From: Flavobacterium sasangense DSM 21067
GTDB taxonomy: Bacteria; Bacteroidota; Bacteroidia; Flavobacteriales; Flavobacteriaceae
Reading direction: 5' to 3'
DNA length: 64,000 nucleotides
NCBI RefSeq assembly: GCF_000686885.1
Contig: NZ_JMLU01000004.1
Coordinates: 144,480 to 208,479, forward strand
Within the stretch, counting starts at the first letter, position 1, and every line of letters begins with the position of its first letter. The notes under the pieces are model-generated. The model saw only the letters and a list, made by a program, of their open reading frames with translations. It was not told the DNA's origin and made no database searches. Positions 46,460 to 55,769 of the stretch are shown in pieces. A program made the translations under genes and the position numbers.

Positions 46460-46975
46460 TTACATTTTAATCTTAGTTACTTTGGCGGTATCTAAGCTAA
46501 AATGTTCTTTTACTGAATCGTAATTAGTAAAGTCGATTTCACTTGACGTTTTGTTTCCATAATAAGCTGGAATGACTACTACTCTAAATACTTGGTCTAA
46601 TTTATAAGCATTTGACAAACCAGGTAAATCATATCCAAATAAATTTACTTGAGCATCATATCTGGTAAAATCATTATCATACGCAAAATCTAATGTTCCA
46701 TCATCAAAATAATAGGTTTCTGGCAACAATTTCCAAACATCACCAGCTGAACCATAGTCTACCAAACGGTAAACCAAAACCATATCAGATGTATAAGTAG
46801 CATGAGGAAAAGTTAATAATGCTGAATATCCATTTCCAGATGTTAAATCAACATTTGTGTATTCAAAAACCTCGCTTATAGCATCGTTATCTACATTATC
46901 TTGAACTTCGTTAACTGTACAACTTTGTAGTGTTATCATCCCGATAAAAGCTATCAATAAAGTAATTTTCTTCAT
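46460..46975 (-). CDS. hypothetical lipoprotein
   Basis: A 171-residue lipoprotein (lipobox TLQSC). The mature part is acidic and beta-rich, with SGNGYSALLTFPHATYTSDM, WKLLPETYYFDDGTLDFAYD and LDQVFRVVVIPAYYGNKTSS. The family was not recognised with certainty. It is monocistronic and convergent with DUF1543. Confidence 0.7.
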   Translation of the reverse strand: MKKITLLIAFIGMITLQSCTVNEVQDNVDNDAISEVFEYTNVDLTSGNGYSALLTFPHATYTSDMVLVYRLVDYGSAGDVWKLLPETYYFDDGTLDFAYDNDFTRYDAQVNLFGYDLPGLSNAYKLDQVFRVVVIPAYYGNKTSSEIDFTNYDSVKEHFSLDTAKVTKIKM

Positions 46976-47052
46976 AATCTTTAATTTTTAAATTTTTTCC
47001 TATATAGATATAACCAATTGTTGTGCCAAAAATTTATCACACTTTATTTTCT

Positions 47053-47060
47053 TATCTTTG
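47053..47060 (+). promoter_or_regulatory. promoter -7 element for the small basic protein and YchJ
   Basis: TATCTTTG, 22 bases before the ATG at 47083. Confidence 0.5.
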
Positions 47061-47082
47061 AAACTTCAAAAAAGCTTGTAAA

Positions 47083-47223
47083 ATGGGAAGAAATAATCCA
47101 AAAAATATTAAAGCACACAACGATAAATTGCACAAAGAGCAAGCTAAAGAAAAAGCAAAAAAGAATGCTCGTGCTGAAAAATTGAAAGAGATTACTAGAA
47201 AGTTCAATGAATCTAAACAATAA
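47083..47223 (+). CDS. 46-residue lysine-rich basic protein
   Basis: A 46-residue frame beginning MGRNNPKNIKAHNDKLHKE and continuing with AKEKAKKNARAEKLKEITRK to an Asn-Glu-Ser-Lys-Gln end. It is highly charged, probably a single helix, and basic. A TATCTTTG element lies 22 bases upstream, and the YchJ gene starts 3 bases after the stop, so an operon is likely. The family is not named. A ribosome- or nucleic-acid-binding role would be a guess from charge alone. The promoter and coupling make a real gene likely. Confidence 0.65.
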   Translation: MGRNNPKNIKAHNDKLHKEQAKEKAKKNARAEKLKEITRKFNESKQ

Positions 47224-47226
47224 TTT

Positions 47227-47598
47227 ATGTCGAATTGTTATTGCGGAAATTCTATTCCTTTTCAAGATTGTTGCGAACCTTATATTAAAGGAATTGCTAA
47301 TGCTCCAACTGCCGAAAAATTAATGCGTTCTCGTTACAGCGCTTTTGCAACTGGTGCCGCTGATTATTTGGTAAACACTACTCACATTTCTAAAAGACGC
47401 TTCCACAACAAAAAAGATATTTTAGCTTGGAGTCAAGCCAATAAATGGTTAAAATTAGAAGTTTTAGCTTCAACTGAAACCACGGTAACTTTCAAAGCGT
47501 ATTATTTAGATGAAAATTTAAAAGCGCAAGTCCATTATGAACATTCTACTTTTAAATTGGAAAATGGGAAATGGTTTTATGTGGATGGAGAATATTAA
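47227..47598 (+). CDS. YchJ-family SEC-C metal-binding protein
   Basis: A 123-residue YchJ-like protein. The N-terminal SEC-C zinc motif is C-Y-C-x-x...C-C in NCYCGNSIPFQDCCEPYIKG. The YchJ domain follows: AEKLMRSRYSAFATGAADYL, TTHISKR and HYEHSTFKLENGKWFYVDGE. Single SEC-C rather than the usual two, with the C-terminal one absent. Function is unknown. It follows the 46-residue basic gene by 3 bases and overlaps the convergent GyrI-like gene by 4. Confidence 0.9.
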   Translation: MSNCYCGNSIPFQDCCEPYIKGIANAPTAEKLMRSRYSAFATGAADYLVNTTHISKRRFHNKKDILAWSQANKWLKLEVLASTETTVTFKAYYLDENLKAQVHYEHSTFKLENGKWFYVDGEY

Positions 47599-48071
47599 AT
47601 TCCATTTTTGATTGGAATCCAAATTTCCTCTTCAGAATCAGAAGTATTATTTTTATATTTTTCTCCTAAAATTTCAAATTGAGGACGATTATCAAATTCA
47701 TATTGAGAATTTGGCAACCATACACCAAAAATATAACTAAACGTTTCTCTTGCTTTTGAAGCATCTCCAACATGATTAAAAACAGCATACAAACCTTCCT
47801 CAACAATTAATGTTTGCATTCCTTCAGGAAGAAAATCAAAATCTGAAACAGGAACTACAGCCCATTTTACAAATTTAGTTTGTGGATTGAAATCAAAATT
47901 TTCAGGGTTGATTTGAATGTTGAATAAATCTGCACCTAAAGCATTTTGAATCTCATTTCTTCTAGGCATAAATTTTCCCCACAATTCTCCTATTCGATAA
48001 TCTGAATAAGAAAATTGACTATTCATTCCGATGAATTTTGTTGTTGGAAAGGTTTTTATGATGGGCTTCAT
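47595..48071 (-). CDS. GyrI-like small-molecule-binding protein
   Basis: A 158-residue GyrI-like/AraC effector-binding fold protein without DNA-binding domain: FIGMNSQFSYSDYRIGELWG, WAVVPVSDFDFLPEGMQTL, GLYAVFNHVGDASKARETFS, and ending with EEIWIPIKNGI, the family's final strand. Such proteins bind hydrophobic ligands in multidrug regulation or hydrolyse small molecules. The ligand is unknown. It overlaps the convergent YchJ gene by 4 bases. Confidence 0.85.
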   Translation of the reverse strand: MKPIIKTFPTTKFIGMNSQFSYSDYRIGELWGKFMPRRNEIQNALGADLFNIQINPENFDFNPQTKFVKWAVVPVSDFDFLPEGMQTLIVEEGLYAVFNHVGDASKARETFSYIFGVWLPNSQYEFDNRPQFEILGEKYKNNTSDSEEEIWIPIKNGI

Positions 48072-48082
48072 GCTTCAAAAAT

Positions 48083-48112
48083 AAAAAAACCTCCCAAATG
48101 GAAGGTTTTTTA
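48083..48112 (-). terminator. icmF terminator
   Basis: AAAAAACCT pairs with AGGTTTTTT with an interrupted inner stem, 10 bases past the icmF stop on the reverse strand. Confidence 0.7.
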
Positions 48113-48121
48113 TTTAAAATT

Positions 48122-51100
48122 TTACATATTGCGTCTATACTGACCACCCACCTCAAACAAGGCACTGGTGATTTGTCCTAACGAACACACTTTCGTAGCA
48201 TCCATTAATTTTTCGAAAATATTTTGGTTGTTAATCGCAGCTTCTTGAATTACATTTAACTGTTCTTCAACCTTGTCAGAATTTCTCTTATGCAGATTGT
48301 TTAACATATCAATTTGATATTGTTTTTCTTCTTCTGTTGCACGAATAACTTCTGCAGGAATAACTGTTGGTGAACCTTTTGAGCTCAAGAACGTGTTTAC
48401 ACCAATAATTGGGAATTCTCCTGTGTGTTTTAAAGTTTCATAATACAATGATTCTTCTTGAATTTTTGAACGTTGATACATCGTTTCCATTGCACCCAAA
48501 ACTCCTCCACGTTCTGTAATTCTGTCGAATTCTTGTAAAACAGCTTCTTCTACTAAATCAGTTAATTCTTCAATAATGAACGAACCTTGAATTGGGTTTT
48601 CGTTTTTCGCTAAACCTAACTCTTTATTAATAATCAACTGAATTGCCATTGCTCTACGCACTGATTCTTCTGTTGGTGTTGTAATTGCTTCATCATACGC
48701 ATTCGTGTGTAACGAGTTACAGTTATCATAAATCGCATATAAAGCTTGTAAAGTCGTACGAATATCATTGAAATCAATCTCTTGTGCGTGTAATGAACGT
48801 CCAGAAGTTTGAATGTGATATTTCAACATTTGTGCTCTTTCGTTGGCTCCGTATTTATTTTTTAAAGCTTTTGCCCAAATTTTACGCGCTACTCTACCAA
48901 TTACCGCATATTCTGGATCAATTCCGTTTGAGAAGAAGAATGATAAATTCGGACCGAAATCGTTGATGTTCATTCCGCGACTCAAATAGTATTCCACATA
49001 AGTAAAACCATTTGCTAACGTGAAAGCTAACTGCGTAATTGGATTCGCACCCGCTTCAGCAATATGATATCCAGAAATTGAAACTGAATAGAAATTACGA
49101 ACATTTTGCTTGATGAAATATTCTTGAACATCACCCATCAAACGTAAAGCGAATTCCGTAGAGAAAATACAAGTATTTTGCGCTTGATCTTCTTTTAAAA
49201 TATCCGCTTGAACCGTTCCACGAACTTGTGCTAACGTTTTTACTTTGATATCTTGATAAACCTCTAAAGGTAAAACTTGGTCACCAGTTACTCCTAAAAG
49301 CATCAAACCTAAACCATTGTTTCCCTCCGGTAAAGCACCTTGATATCTTGGACGTTCTACTCCTTTTTTCTTGTAAATTTCATTGATTTTAGCTTCAACT
49401 TCGTCTTGTAAACCGTTTTCAATGATATATTTTTCACAGTTTTGATCGATGGCAGCATTCATGAAGAATCCTAACAACATTGGTGCTGGACCATTAATTG
49501 TCATCGAAACCGAAGTTAACGGATGACTTAAATCGAAACCTGAATATAATTTCTTAGCATCGTCTAAACAACAAATCGAAACTCCTGCATTTCCAATTTT
49601 CCCATAAATATCTGGTCGAACGTGTGGATCATTTCCGTATAAAGTTACCGAGTCAAAAGCAGTTGACAAACGTTTTGCAGGTAATCCAGCAGATACATAG
49701 TGGAAACGTTTGTTGGTTCTTTCTGGTCCACCTTCTCCGGCAAACATTCTACTTGGGTCTTCTCCTTCTCGTTTGAATGGATACAATCCTGATGCGAATG
49801 GAAATTCTCCTGGAACATTTTCTTGTAAATTCCATTTTAAAATATCACCCCAAGCTTGGTATTTTGGTAAAGCTACTTTTGGAATTTGAGAATGTGATAA
49901 CGATTCGGTATGCGTTGCAATTTTGATTTCTTTATCACGAACTTTAAAACTATAAACCGGATTTTTGTATTTATTTACTTTTTCGTCCCAAGTTAAAATG
50001 ATTTCCCAATTATATGGATCTAAATTCATTTTTACTCGGTCGAATTCTTTAGTTAATAACGAAACGAAATCTTTGTTATCAGCAGTAATTTTTAAAGAAC
50101 TTTCAACAATTCCGGCTTTGTCTAATTGCGGTACATTTCCGTTAACCGATTCGATGGTTTTGAAAATTCCGTATAATTTTTGCGCTACTTCTACTTGAGA
50201 AAGCGCTGTTTCGTCGTATTTTCTATTGTTTTCTGCAATTTCAGATAAATAACGAGTTCTGTGTGGCGGAATTACGAAAATCTTCTCGCTCATTTCACGC
50301 GTAATTTCAAAAGTCGATTTTAGATCGGCTCCTGTTTTATCCACAATCTTATCCATGATAGATTTGTAAAGCGTATTCATTCCTGGATCGTTGAATTGCG
50401 ACGCGATAGTTCCAAAAATTGGCATTTTATCTGTATCTACATCCCAAAGATTATGATTGCGTTGGTATTGTTTTTTTACATCTCGAATGGCATCTAAAGC
50501 GCCACGTTTGTCGAATTTATTCAATGCTACTAAATCAGCAAAATCTAACATATCGATTTTTTCCAACTGAGTTGCTGCTCCAAATTCTGGTGTCATTACA
50601 TATAACGAAACATCAGAATGGTCCATGATTTCAGTATCTGATTGTCCAATTCCTGAAGTTTCTAATACAATTAAATCATATTTCGCTGCCTTCAACACTT
50701 GAATCGCTTCTGCTACATATTTCGATAACGCTAAATTCGATTGACGAGTTGCTAACGAACGCATATAAACACGAGAATTATTAATCGCATTCATACGAAT
50801 TCTATCACCTAACAAAGCGCCACCTGTTTTACGTTTTGATGGGTCAACCGAAATTAATCCGATAGTTTTTTCAGGGAAATCGATTAAGAATCGACGTACT
50901 AATTCATCTACTAAAGATGATTTTCCGGCACCACCCGTCCCTGTGATTCCTAAAACTGGAATTTTTGACGTTTCATTCTTTTGGTGAATTTGGTCAAAAA
51001 CCGATTTTGCAATTTCTGGAAAATTCTCAGCTGCTGAAATTAATCTTGCAATTGCAGTTGGATTTTTCTCTTCGATATGCGATAATTCTCCCGTAAGTTT

Positions 51101-51547
51101 ATCACCAATTGGATAATCAGAACGTTGTACTAAATCGTTAATCATACCTTGTAATCCCATGGCACGACCGTCGTCTGGCGAATAAATTCTTTCGATTCCG
51201 TATTCGTGTAATTCTGAGATTTCAGAAGGTAAAATTACACCTCCACCTCCACCAAATATTTTGATGTGACCTGCTCCTTTTTCCTTAAGCAAATCGTACA
51301 TGTATTTGAAATATTCGTTATGACCTCCTTGGTAAGACGTCATTGCAATTGCATTAGCATCTTCCTGAATAGCGGTATTTACTACTTCTTCCACACTTCT
51401 ATCATGTCCAAGGTGAATCACCTCAACACCTGTAGCTTGAATAATTCTACGCATGATATTGATAGCTGCATCGTGTCCATCAAAAAGTGACGCTGCGGTC
51501 ACAATTCTTACTTTATTTTTAGGAATATAAGGAGTTTGTAGTTCCAT
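48122..51547 (-). CDS. icmF: fused acyl-CoA mutase with G-protein chaperone (IcmF type)
   Basis: A 1141-residue coenzyme-B12 acyl-CoA mutase with its chaperone built in. In order: B12-binding domain (residues 12-150; [11 protein letters not shown], the DxH motif with H25, and FGGGGGV), a MeaI-like GTPase (about 195-420; P-loop [29 protein letters not shown]), and the mutase TIM-barrel (about 560-1141; [55 protein letters not shown]). The fusion order fits isobutyryl-CoA mutase fused (IcmF), which interconverts isobutyryl- and n-butyryl-CoA or related substrates. Substrate choice cannot be settled here. Confidence 0.93.
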   Translation of the reverse strand: MELQTPYIPKNKVRIVTAASLFDGHDAAINIMRRIIQATGVEVIHLGHDRSVEEVVNTAIQEDANAIAMTSYQGGHNEYFKYMYDLLKEKGAGHIKIFGGGGGVILPSEISELHEYGIERIYSPDDGRAMGLQGMINDLVQRSDYPIGDKLTGELSHIEEKNPTAIARLISAAENFPEIAKSVFDQIHQKNETSKIPVLGITGTGGAGKSSLVDELVRRFLIDFPEKTIGLISVDPSKRKTGGALLGDRIRMNAINNSRVYMRSLATRQSNLALSKYVAEAIQVLKAAKYDLIVLETSGIGQSDTEIMDHSDVSLYVMTPEFGAATQLEKIDMLDFADLVALNKFDKRGALDAIRDVKKQYQRNHNLWDVDTDKMPIFGTIASQFNDPGMNTLYKSIMDKIVDKTGADLKSTFEITREMSEKIFVIPPHRTRYLSEIAENNRKYDETALSQVEVAQKLYGIFKTIESVNGNVPQLDKAGIVESSLKITADNKDFVSLLTKEFDRVKMNLDPYNWEIILTWDEKVNKYKNPVYSFKVRDKEIKIATHTESLSHSQIPKVALPKYQAWGDILKWNLQENVPGEFPFASGLYPFKREGEDPSRMFAGEGGPERTNKRFHYVSAGLPAKRLSTAFDSVTLYGNDPHVRPDIYGKIGNAGVSICCLDDAKKLYSGFDLSHPLTSVSMTINGPAPMLLGFFMNAAIDQNCEKYIIENGLQDEVEAKINEIYKKKGVERPRYQGALPEGNNGLGLMLLGVTGDQVLPLEVYQDIKVKTLAQVRGTVQADILKEDQAQNTCIFSTEFALRLMGDVQEYFIKQNVRNFYSVSISGYHIAEAGANPITQLAFTLANGFTYVEYYLSRGMNINDFGPNLSFFFSNGIDPEYAVIGRVARKIWAKALKNKYGANERAQMLKYHIQTSGRSLHAQEIDFNDIRTTLQALYAIYDNCNSLHTNAYDEAITTPTEESVRRAMAIQLIINKELGLAKNENPIQGSFIIEELTDLVEEAVLQEFDRITERGGVLGAMETMYQRSKIQEESLYYETLKHTGEFPIIGVNTFLSSKGSPTVIPAEVIRATEEEKQYQIDMLNNLHKRNSDKVEEQLNVIQEAAINNQNIFEKLMDATKVCSLGQITSALFEVGGQYRRNM

Positions 51548-51622
51548 ATGTAATTTTTGTTCGTTTTAAAGGGTGCAATTTACGAATTTAATAATTTTAT
51601 TTCATTTAAAATTTTGAATTAA

Positions 51623-51650
51623 TTGTGATAAAAAATTGGCACTATCTTTG
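51623..51650 (+). promoter_or_regulatory. promoter of the DUF4197 lipoprotein gene
   Basis: TTG (51623-51625), 17 bases, TATCTTTG (51643-51650), then 26 bases to the ATG. A good Bacteroidota -33/-7 pair. Confidence 0.7.
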
Positions 51651-51676
51651 TCTAAATAGTTGACAAAATATTTATC

Positions 51677-52387
51677 ATGAAAAAAATCGTATTAAGTTTA
51701 TTTGTTTTTAGTTTATTTGGATGTGCCGAAATGCAACAAGTATTAGACCAATTACCACAAGGAACAGGTGTTTTGAGTCAAGCAGAAATTGGAAACGGAT
51801 TAAAAGAAGCTCTAAACAATGGAATCACCAAACAAGTTTCGAAATTAACTGCCACAGATGGCTTTTTTAAGAATGAAGCTGTTAAAATTTTATTACCACA
51901 AGAATTGCAAGTGGTTGATAAAAAATTACGTCAAATAGGTATGAGTAAGTTAGCAGATGAAGGATTGAAAGTCTTAAACCGTGCTGCTGAAGACGCGGTA
52001 AAAGAAGCGACTCCAATCTTCGTTGATGCAGTAAAACAAATGACTTTTAATGATGCCAAAAACATTTTGATGGGTAATGAAAGTTCGGCTACGACTTATT
52101 TACAAAACACCACTTCTACTGCTTTGTATGCAAAATTTAATCCTGTGATTAAAAATTCGTTTGCCAAAGTAGGTGCTGATAAAGTTTGGACCAACATCAT
52201 TACAAAATATAACGCCATTCCATTAGTAACCAAAGTGAATCCTGATTTAACCGATTATACTACGAACAAAGCTATGGAAGGTGTTTTCAAAATGATTGCT
52301 GTAGAAGAGAAAGATATTCGCACAAATTTAACCGCAAGAAGTTCCGATTTATTAAAAAAGGTTTTTGCTTTACAAGACAAAAAATAA
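51677..52387 (+). CDS. DUF4197 lipoprotein
   Basis: A 236-residue lipoprotein (lipobox SLFGC) of the DUF4197 family. Family segments: LSQAEIGNGLKEALNNGITK, GFFKNEAVKILLPQEL, DEGLKVLNRAAEDAVKEATP, and ILMGNESSATTYLQNTTS, with the C-terminal YTTNKAMEGVFKMIAVEE. Mostly helical. Function unknown. It has a good promoter at 51623-51650 and diverges from icmF. Confidence 0.88.
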   Translation: MKKIVLSLFVFSLFGCAEMQQVLDQLPQGTGVLSQAEIGNGLKEALNNGITKQVSKLTATDGFFKNEAVKILLPQELQVVDKKLRQIGMSKLADEGLKVLNRAAEDAVKEATPIFVDAVKQMTFNDAKNILMGNESSATTYLQNTTSTALYAKFNPVIKNSFAKVGADKVWTNIITKYNAIPLVTKVNPDLTDYTTNKAMEGVFKMIAVEEKDIRTNLTARSSDLLKKVFALQDKK

Positions 52388-52394
52388 TGATTTG

Positions 52395-52447
52395 TAATTG
52401 ATTTTTTACAGAAAAAACGTTTTCGTAAAAATTTAGTAATCAATAAC
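52395..52447. repeat. long imperfect inverted repeat downstream of DUF4197
   Basis: ATTGATTTTTTAC (from about 52398) faces GTAAAAATTTAGTAATCAAT, with inner TTTTTAC/GTAAAAA around AGAAAAAACGTTTTC. It lacks a T-run, so it is not a standard terminator. Confidence 0.4.
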
Positions 52448-52491
52448 ATAAGAATAACATAACCTTAACATTACAATTCAAAAAAAGGTAA

Positions 52492-52580
52492 GATATTTGC
52501 ACTGTAATAAGAATAAAATTCTCATTTAGTTAGGGTTAGTTTAGAAAAAATCACTCCGATGCAAATCGGAGTTTTTTTGT
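52492..52580 (+). ncRNA. candidate short transcript (about 75 nt)
   Basis: The 309-base gap 52388-52696 contains a near-promoter GATATTTGCAC (52492-52502; one mismatch from TAnnTTTG), an AT-rich body with CTGTAATAAGAATAAAATTC, and an excellent GCAA-loop terminator (52553-52579). This could be a small RNA or just a terminator of DUF4197 read-through. The body sequence has a 20/21 match at 60190-60210. Confidence 0.3.
52553..52579 (+). terminator. terminator with GCAA tetraloop
   Basis: ACTCCGAT (52553-52560), loop GCAA, ATCGGAGT (52565-52572), then seven Ts. Confidence 0.85.
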
Positions 52581-52696
52581 TTTTATACGGTAAATTTTGT
52601 AAAGATTTTATTATATTTGGAAAAGAAAAAGTATTATGTTTATTATATGTAAATAAGTTATAGTTCATTTAGTGACTAATTTTCAATTGAACAATT

Positions 52697-53080
52697 ATGA
52701 AATTATTTATGTTTTACTTTCTTTTTACTTTTGTTTCCGAACTTACTTATCAAGATAGTTTTGGAAACGATTTCGTAATAGAAAATTCCAAAAAGTTACC
52801 AAAAAGAATTGATTTTGATTTTTTAAAATGCAATTTAAACACAAAACATTTTATAGAAAACTTTACACGAAAATCATACAATTATAAGTTCGTAGTAATG
52901 AAAGTTCAAAAGAAAAGTAAAAATCTTTATGAATTGAAAGTTCAAATTATACCGCAAACAAAAGATGATATGCAAGAACTTTTTAGATATACAAATCCAT
53001 CATATTACATTTTGAAAACAACAAACAGAAATAAGAAACTCGAAATTGAAAGCGTGAAATTTGATCGTGGAGAAATTTAA
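52697..53080 (+). CDS. hypothetical exported protein
   Basis: A 127-residue, Lys- and Phe-rich protein with an N-terminal hydrophobic stretch (KLFMFYFLFTFVS) resembling a signal peptide. The mature part, such as NTKHFIENFTRKSYNYKFVV and KSKNLYELKVQIIPQTKDD, was not recognised. The gene is very AT-rich. The repeat element shared with 63508 begins 5 bases after its stop, so it may be a cassette-like acquisition. No function proposed. Confidence 0.6.
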   Translation: MKLFMFYFLFTFVSELTYQDSFGNDFVIENSKKLPKRIDFDFLKCNLNTKHFIENFTRKSYNYKFVVMKVQKKSKNLYELKVQIIPQTKDDMQELFRYTNPSYYILKTTNRNKKLEIESVKFDRGEI

Positions 53081-53084
53081 ACGG

Positions 53085-53120
53085 CCTGTAACAGCTATTT
53101 GCTTCAATGGTTACTTCCGG
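53085..53120 (+). repeat. partial copy of the TGTAACAGC element
   Basis: Shares TGTAACAGC, TCAATGG, TACTT and CGG in the same order and near-same spacing with 63512-63549. Only the left arm is present, ending near the convergent hydrolase gene. Confidence 0.6.
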
Positions 53121-53160
53121 ATTTTTAAGAAAAATTAATTGTTGAAAAATATAAATTTTA

Positions 53161-53952
53161 TCACATTTTCTTCAAATACCCAATCACCGTTTCATTAAAA
53201 ACAACTGGTTGCTCTACATTTACCACATGACCGCAGTTTTGGATGATGAAAAGTTCGGCAGTTTTAACGTGATTAGCAACGACTTGTTTTACCGAAGGTA
53301 AAAACATATAATCTTCTTCTCCCATGACGTAAAGCGTGGGAATATTCAATTCTTTTTGGCGGAACCAACGTAATACTGGATTAATTTCAGCCGTAAGTTT
53401 GAACCATTTAATGAATTCTTTTTGGTACAATTTTTTCGCTTCGTTAATGAACAACAAACGTGATTGTTTGTGATTCTTTTTTGGCATAATCACAAAGGCA
53501 AAAAAGCGGTACAAAACCAAATATGGTAACACATATTTAAACATATTTCCCAGTCGCATTAAAACTTGTGAACGGAAATTCATTTTTAAAATAGCACCAC
53601 CTAAAATCATGCTTTTCACGCGTTCAGAATGCATTTCTGCCAATTGACGAATAACGATGGAGCCTAAAGAAATTCCAACAAAATGAGAGCTTTCAATCTT
53701 TAAAAAATCGATAACCTCAACAATATCTTCCGCAATTGCTTTGAACGTATATTTCTGTTTGAGTGCCGATTTTAATTGGTCTTTTGAATTTCCATGACCG
53801 CGCAAATCCAATAACAGCACATTAAAATGCTTTTGAAAATCACGAATTTGCTTAAACCAAATAGAAGAACTTCCTCCTGCTCCATGAACAAAAGTCACCC
53901 ATTCGGTACTGGTTTCGTTTTTATAAATTGTATAGGAAATCAAATGTTTCAA
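53161..53952 (-). CDS. alpha/beta-fold hydrolase
   Basis: A 263-residue cytoplasmic alpha/beta hydrolase. The oxyanion region VHGAGGSSSIWF, the turn LLLDLRGHGNSKD, the nucleophile elbow VGISLGS (Ser in G-x-S-x-G), the acid in MGEEDYMF and the histidine in NCGHVVNVEQP are all in place. The substrate is unknown. It lies on the strand opposite to the exported gene, with a convergent gap containing the repeat element. Confidence 0.88.
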   Translation of the reverse strand: MKHLISYTIYKNETSTEWVTFVHGAGGSSSIWFKQIRDFQKHFNVLLLDLRGHGNSKDQLKSALKQKYTFKAIAEDIVEVIDFLKIESSHFVGISLGSIVIRQLAEMHSERVKSMILGGAILKMNFRSQVLMRLGNMFKYVLPYLVLYRFFAFVIMPKKNHKQSRLLFINEAKKLYQKEFIKWFKLTAEINPVLRWFRQKELNIPTLYVMGEEDYMFLPSVKQVVANHVKTAELFIIQNCGHVVNVEQPVVFNETVIGYLKKM

Positions 53953-54001
53953 TTTTTGTCAAATGTACTGTTTTTAAAACAACTACATTGTTGAACAAAT
54001 T

Positions 54002-54790
54002 TTAAATTTTAGCATGCAGTAATTTGAAATAATCAAAGGCTTTCAAAAGTCGACTTCCGTACCAAGAAAACATTTCGCCATCGACAAAAACGGTTTTGGC
54101 ATGATGTGTAAAACGTCCAATTTCAAACGCATGTTCGTCTTTAAACGGAAACGGTTCGGAAGACAAAAACACATAATCAGGATCGCCTTCTAAACGAATT
54201 TTCTTCAATTCGACTTCTGGATAACGTCCTTCTTTTACTTCGTAAATATTCTCGAAATGATTCAATTTCAACAATTCATTGATAAAGGTATTATTTCCCG
54301 CGACCATATGCGGTTTTGCCCAAATAAAATAAGCTACTTTTTTAATTGGTTTATCTTTGATAAATTGCTGAAAATCTTGATGAGCAAAATTGATTTTATC
54401 CATCCATTTACGAGCTTCCGTACGTTTATTGAAGAGTTGACCGAAATTGTGAATCATTTGTAGATTATCTTCAATCGTGAGAATATCGGTTACCCAAACT
54501 GGACAAATTTGGGATAATTCTTCTACGATTTCTTTGGTGTTTTCCTCTTTATTGCAAATGATAATATCAGGTTGAAGTGCTTTTATTTTATCGAATTTGA
54601 TGGTTTTAGTTCCGCCAACAATCGTCTTTGTCGCTTTAAAATGACACGGATGCACACAGAATTTAGTAATGCCAACAATATTATCTTCCAAACCTAAATC
54701 GTATAATAATTCGGTTTGTGAAGGCACTAACGAAACGATTCGCAAAGGTGTTTTTTCGAAAGTGTGTTGGGTTCCTAATTGGTCTTGCAT
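54002..54790 (-). CDS. ABC-transporter substrate-binding-like protein without signal peptide
   Basis: About 262 residues with the helical-backbone metal-receptor fold (BtuF/FecB group): RIVSLVPSQTELLYDLGLED, VGITKFCVHPCHFKATKTIV, KIKALQPDIIICNKEEN, and SWYGSRLLKAFDYFKLLHAK. Usual members are exported and bind cobalamin or ferric siderophores, but here no signal peptide or lipobox is seen with the ATG at 54790 or the TTG at 54805. A cytoplasmic role, or an unrecognised export route, must be considered. No permease or ATPase is adjacent. Confidence 0.82.
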   Translation of the reverse strand: MQDQLGTQHTFEKTPLRIVSLVPSQTELLYDLGLEDNIVGITKFCVHPCHFKATKTIVGGTKTIKFDKIKALQPDIIICNKEENTKEIVEELSQICPVWVTDILTIEDNLQMIHNFGQLFNKRTEARKWMDKINFAHQDFQQFIKDKPIKKVAYFIWAKPHMVAGNNTFINELLKLNHFENIYEVKEGRYPEVELKKIRLEGDPDYVFLSSEPFPFKDEHAFEIGRFTHHAKTVFVDGEMFSWYGSRLLKAFDYFKLLHAKI

Positions 54791-54828
54791 TGGTTCAACA
54801 TTCAAAATTCAGCGTTCAACATTAAAAT

Positions 54829-55641
54829 TTACCCTAAAATGGATTGCATTTCTTGTTGCAACTTCAAAGCCTCTTCCCTAGCCTTTGCTGCGAAATCCAT
54901 TCCGTTTGAAGCGTAAATAATCCCTCTTGAAGAATTGATTAACAAGCCAACATTAGCATTCATTCCGTATTTGCAAACCTCTGCTAAACTTCCGCCTTGA
55001 GCACCAACCCCTGGAACTAATAAGAAACTATCAGGAACTATTTTTCTGATTTCCGTGAAATATTCAGCTTTGGTCGCACCAACTACGTACATTAAATTAT
55101 GAGCGTTTTTCCAAGATTTTGAAGTTTCCAAAACCACTTTGTACAATTCTTTACCATCGACATTTTGCGTTTGGAAATCAAAAGCTCCTTCGTTTGAAGT
55201 TAACGCTAACATAATCGTGTGTTTATCTTCAAATGATAAGAAAGGTTCTACTGAATCTTTTCCCATATAAGGCGCCACCGTTACCGAATCGAAATCTAAA
55301 TCGTTGAAAAAAGCTCTGGCATACATAGACGAAGTATTGCCAATATCACCACGTTTAGCATCCGCAATAGTGAAGATTTCAGGATATTTCTCATTGATGT
55401 AATTAATGGTTTTTTCTAGCGATTGCCAACCTTTGATTCCGTAAGCTTCGTAAAAAGCAGTATTTGGTTTGTACGAAACACATAAATCGTGAGTCGCATC
55501 GATAATGGCTTTATTGAATTCGAAAATAGGATCTTCGGTTTGTAGTAAATGCTCGGGAATTTTATTCAAATCGACATCCAAACCAATGCAAAGAAATGAT
55601 TTTTTAGTTCGGATTTGGGTAATTAGTTGTTCAGTAGTCAT
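54829..55641 (-). CDS. pyrF: orotidine 5'-phosphate decarboxylase (class 2)
   Basis: A 270-residue OMP decarboxylase for UMP synthesis. The active-site [20 protein letters not shown] with the Lys-Asp pair is present, along with [29 protein letters not shown], and [16 protein letters not shown]. Its length marks the class 2 form. The frame opens at 55734, but ATG 55641 gives the usual N-terminus [10 protein letters not shown]. The upstream gap is made of CGCAAAGTT repeats. prfA lies upstream on the same strand. Confidence 0.96.
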   Translation of the reverse strand: MTTEQLITQIRTKKSFLCIGLDVDLNKIPEHLLQTEDPIFEFNKAIIDATHDLCVSYKPNTAFYEAYGIKGWQSLEKTINYINEKYPEIFTIADAKRGDIGNTSSMYARAFFNDLDFDSVTVAPYMGKDSVEPFLSFEDKHTIMLALTSNEGAFDFQTQNVDGKELYKVVLETSKSWKNAHNLMYVVGATKAEYFTEIRKIVPDSFLLVPGVGAQGGSLAEVCKYGMNANVGLLINSSRGIIYASNGMDFAAKAREEALKLQQEMQSILG

Positions 55642-55660
55642 TGTGTTGTTGTTATTTAAA

Positions 55661-55697
55661 CGCAAAGTTCGCAAAGTTTTTCGCAAAGTTCGCAAGG
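55661..55697. repeat. CGCAAAGTT tandem repeat before pyrF
   Basis: CGCAAAGTT, three full degenerate copies and a fourth partial copy in 37 bases. Read on the reverse strand, AACTTTGCG is close to the promoter -7 box, so it may feed pyrF transcription. Confidence 0.6.
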
Positions 55698-55769
55698 ATT
55701 TAAAAAAAATGCCAAACAAATTATTGTTCAGCATCTTTTCTCTATGTTCTATGTTCTGGTTTCTTTCAT

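Noticed and set aside
55642..55734. N-terminal extension of PyrF
   Set aside because: It translates the CGCAAAGTT repeat region and is not family-like.
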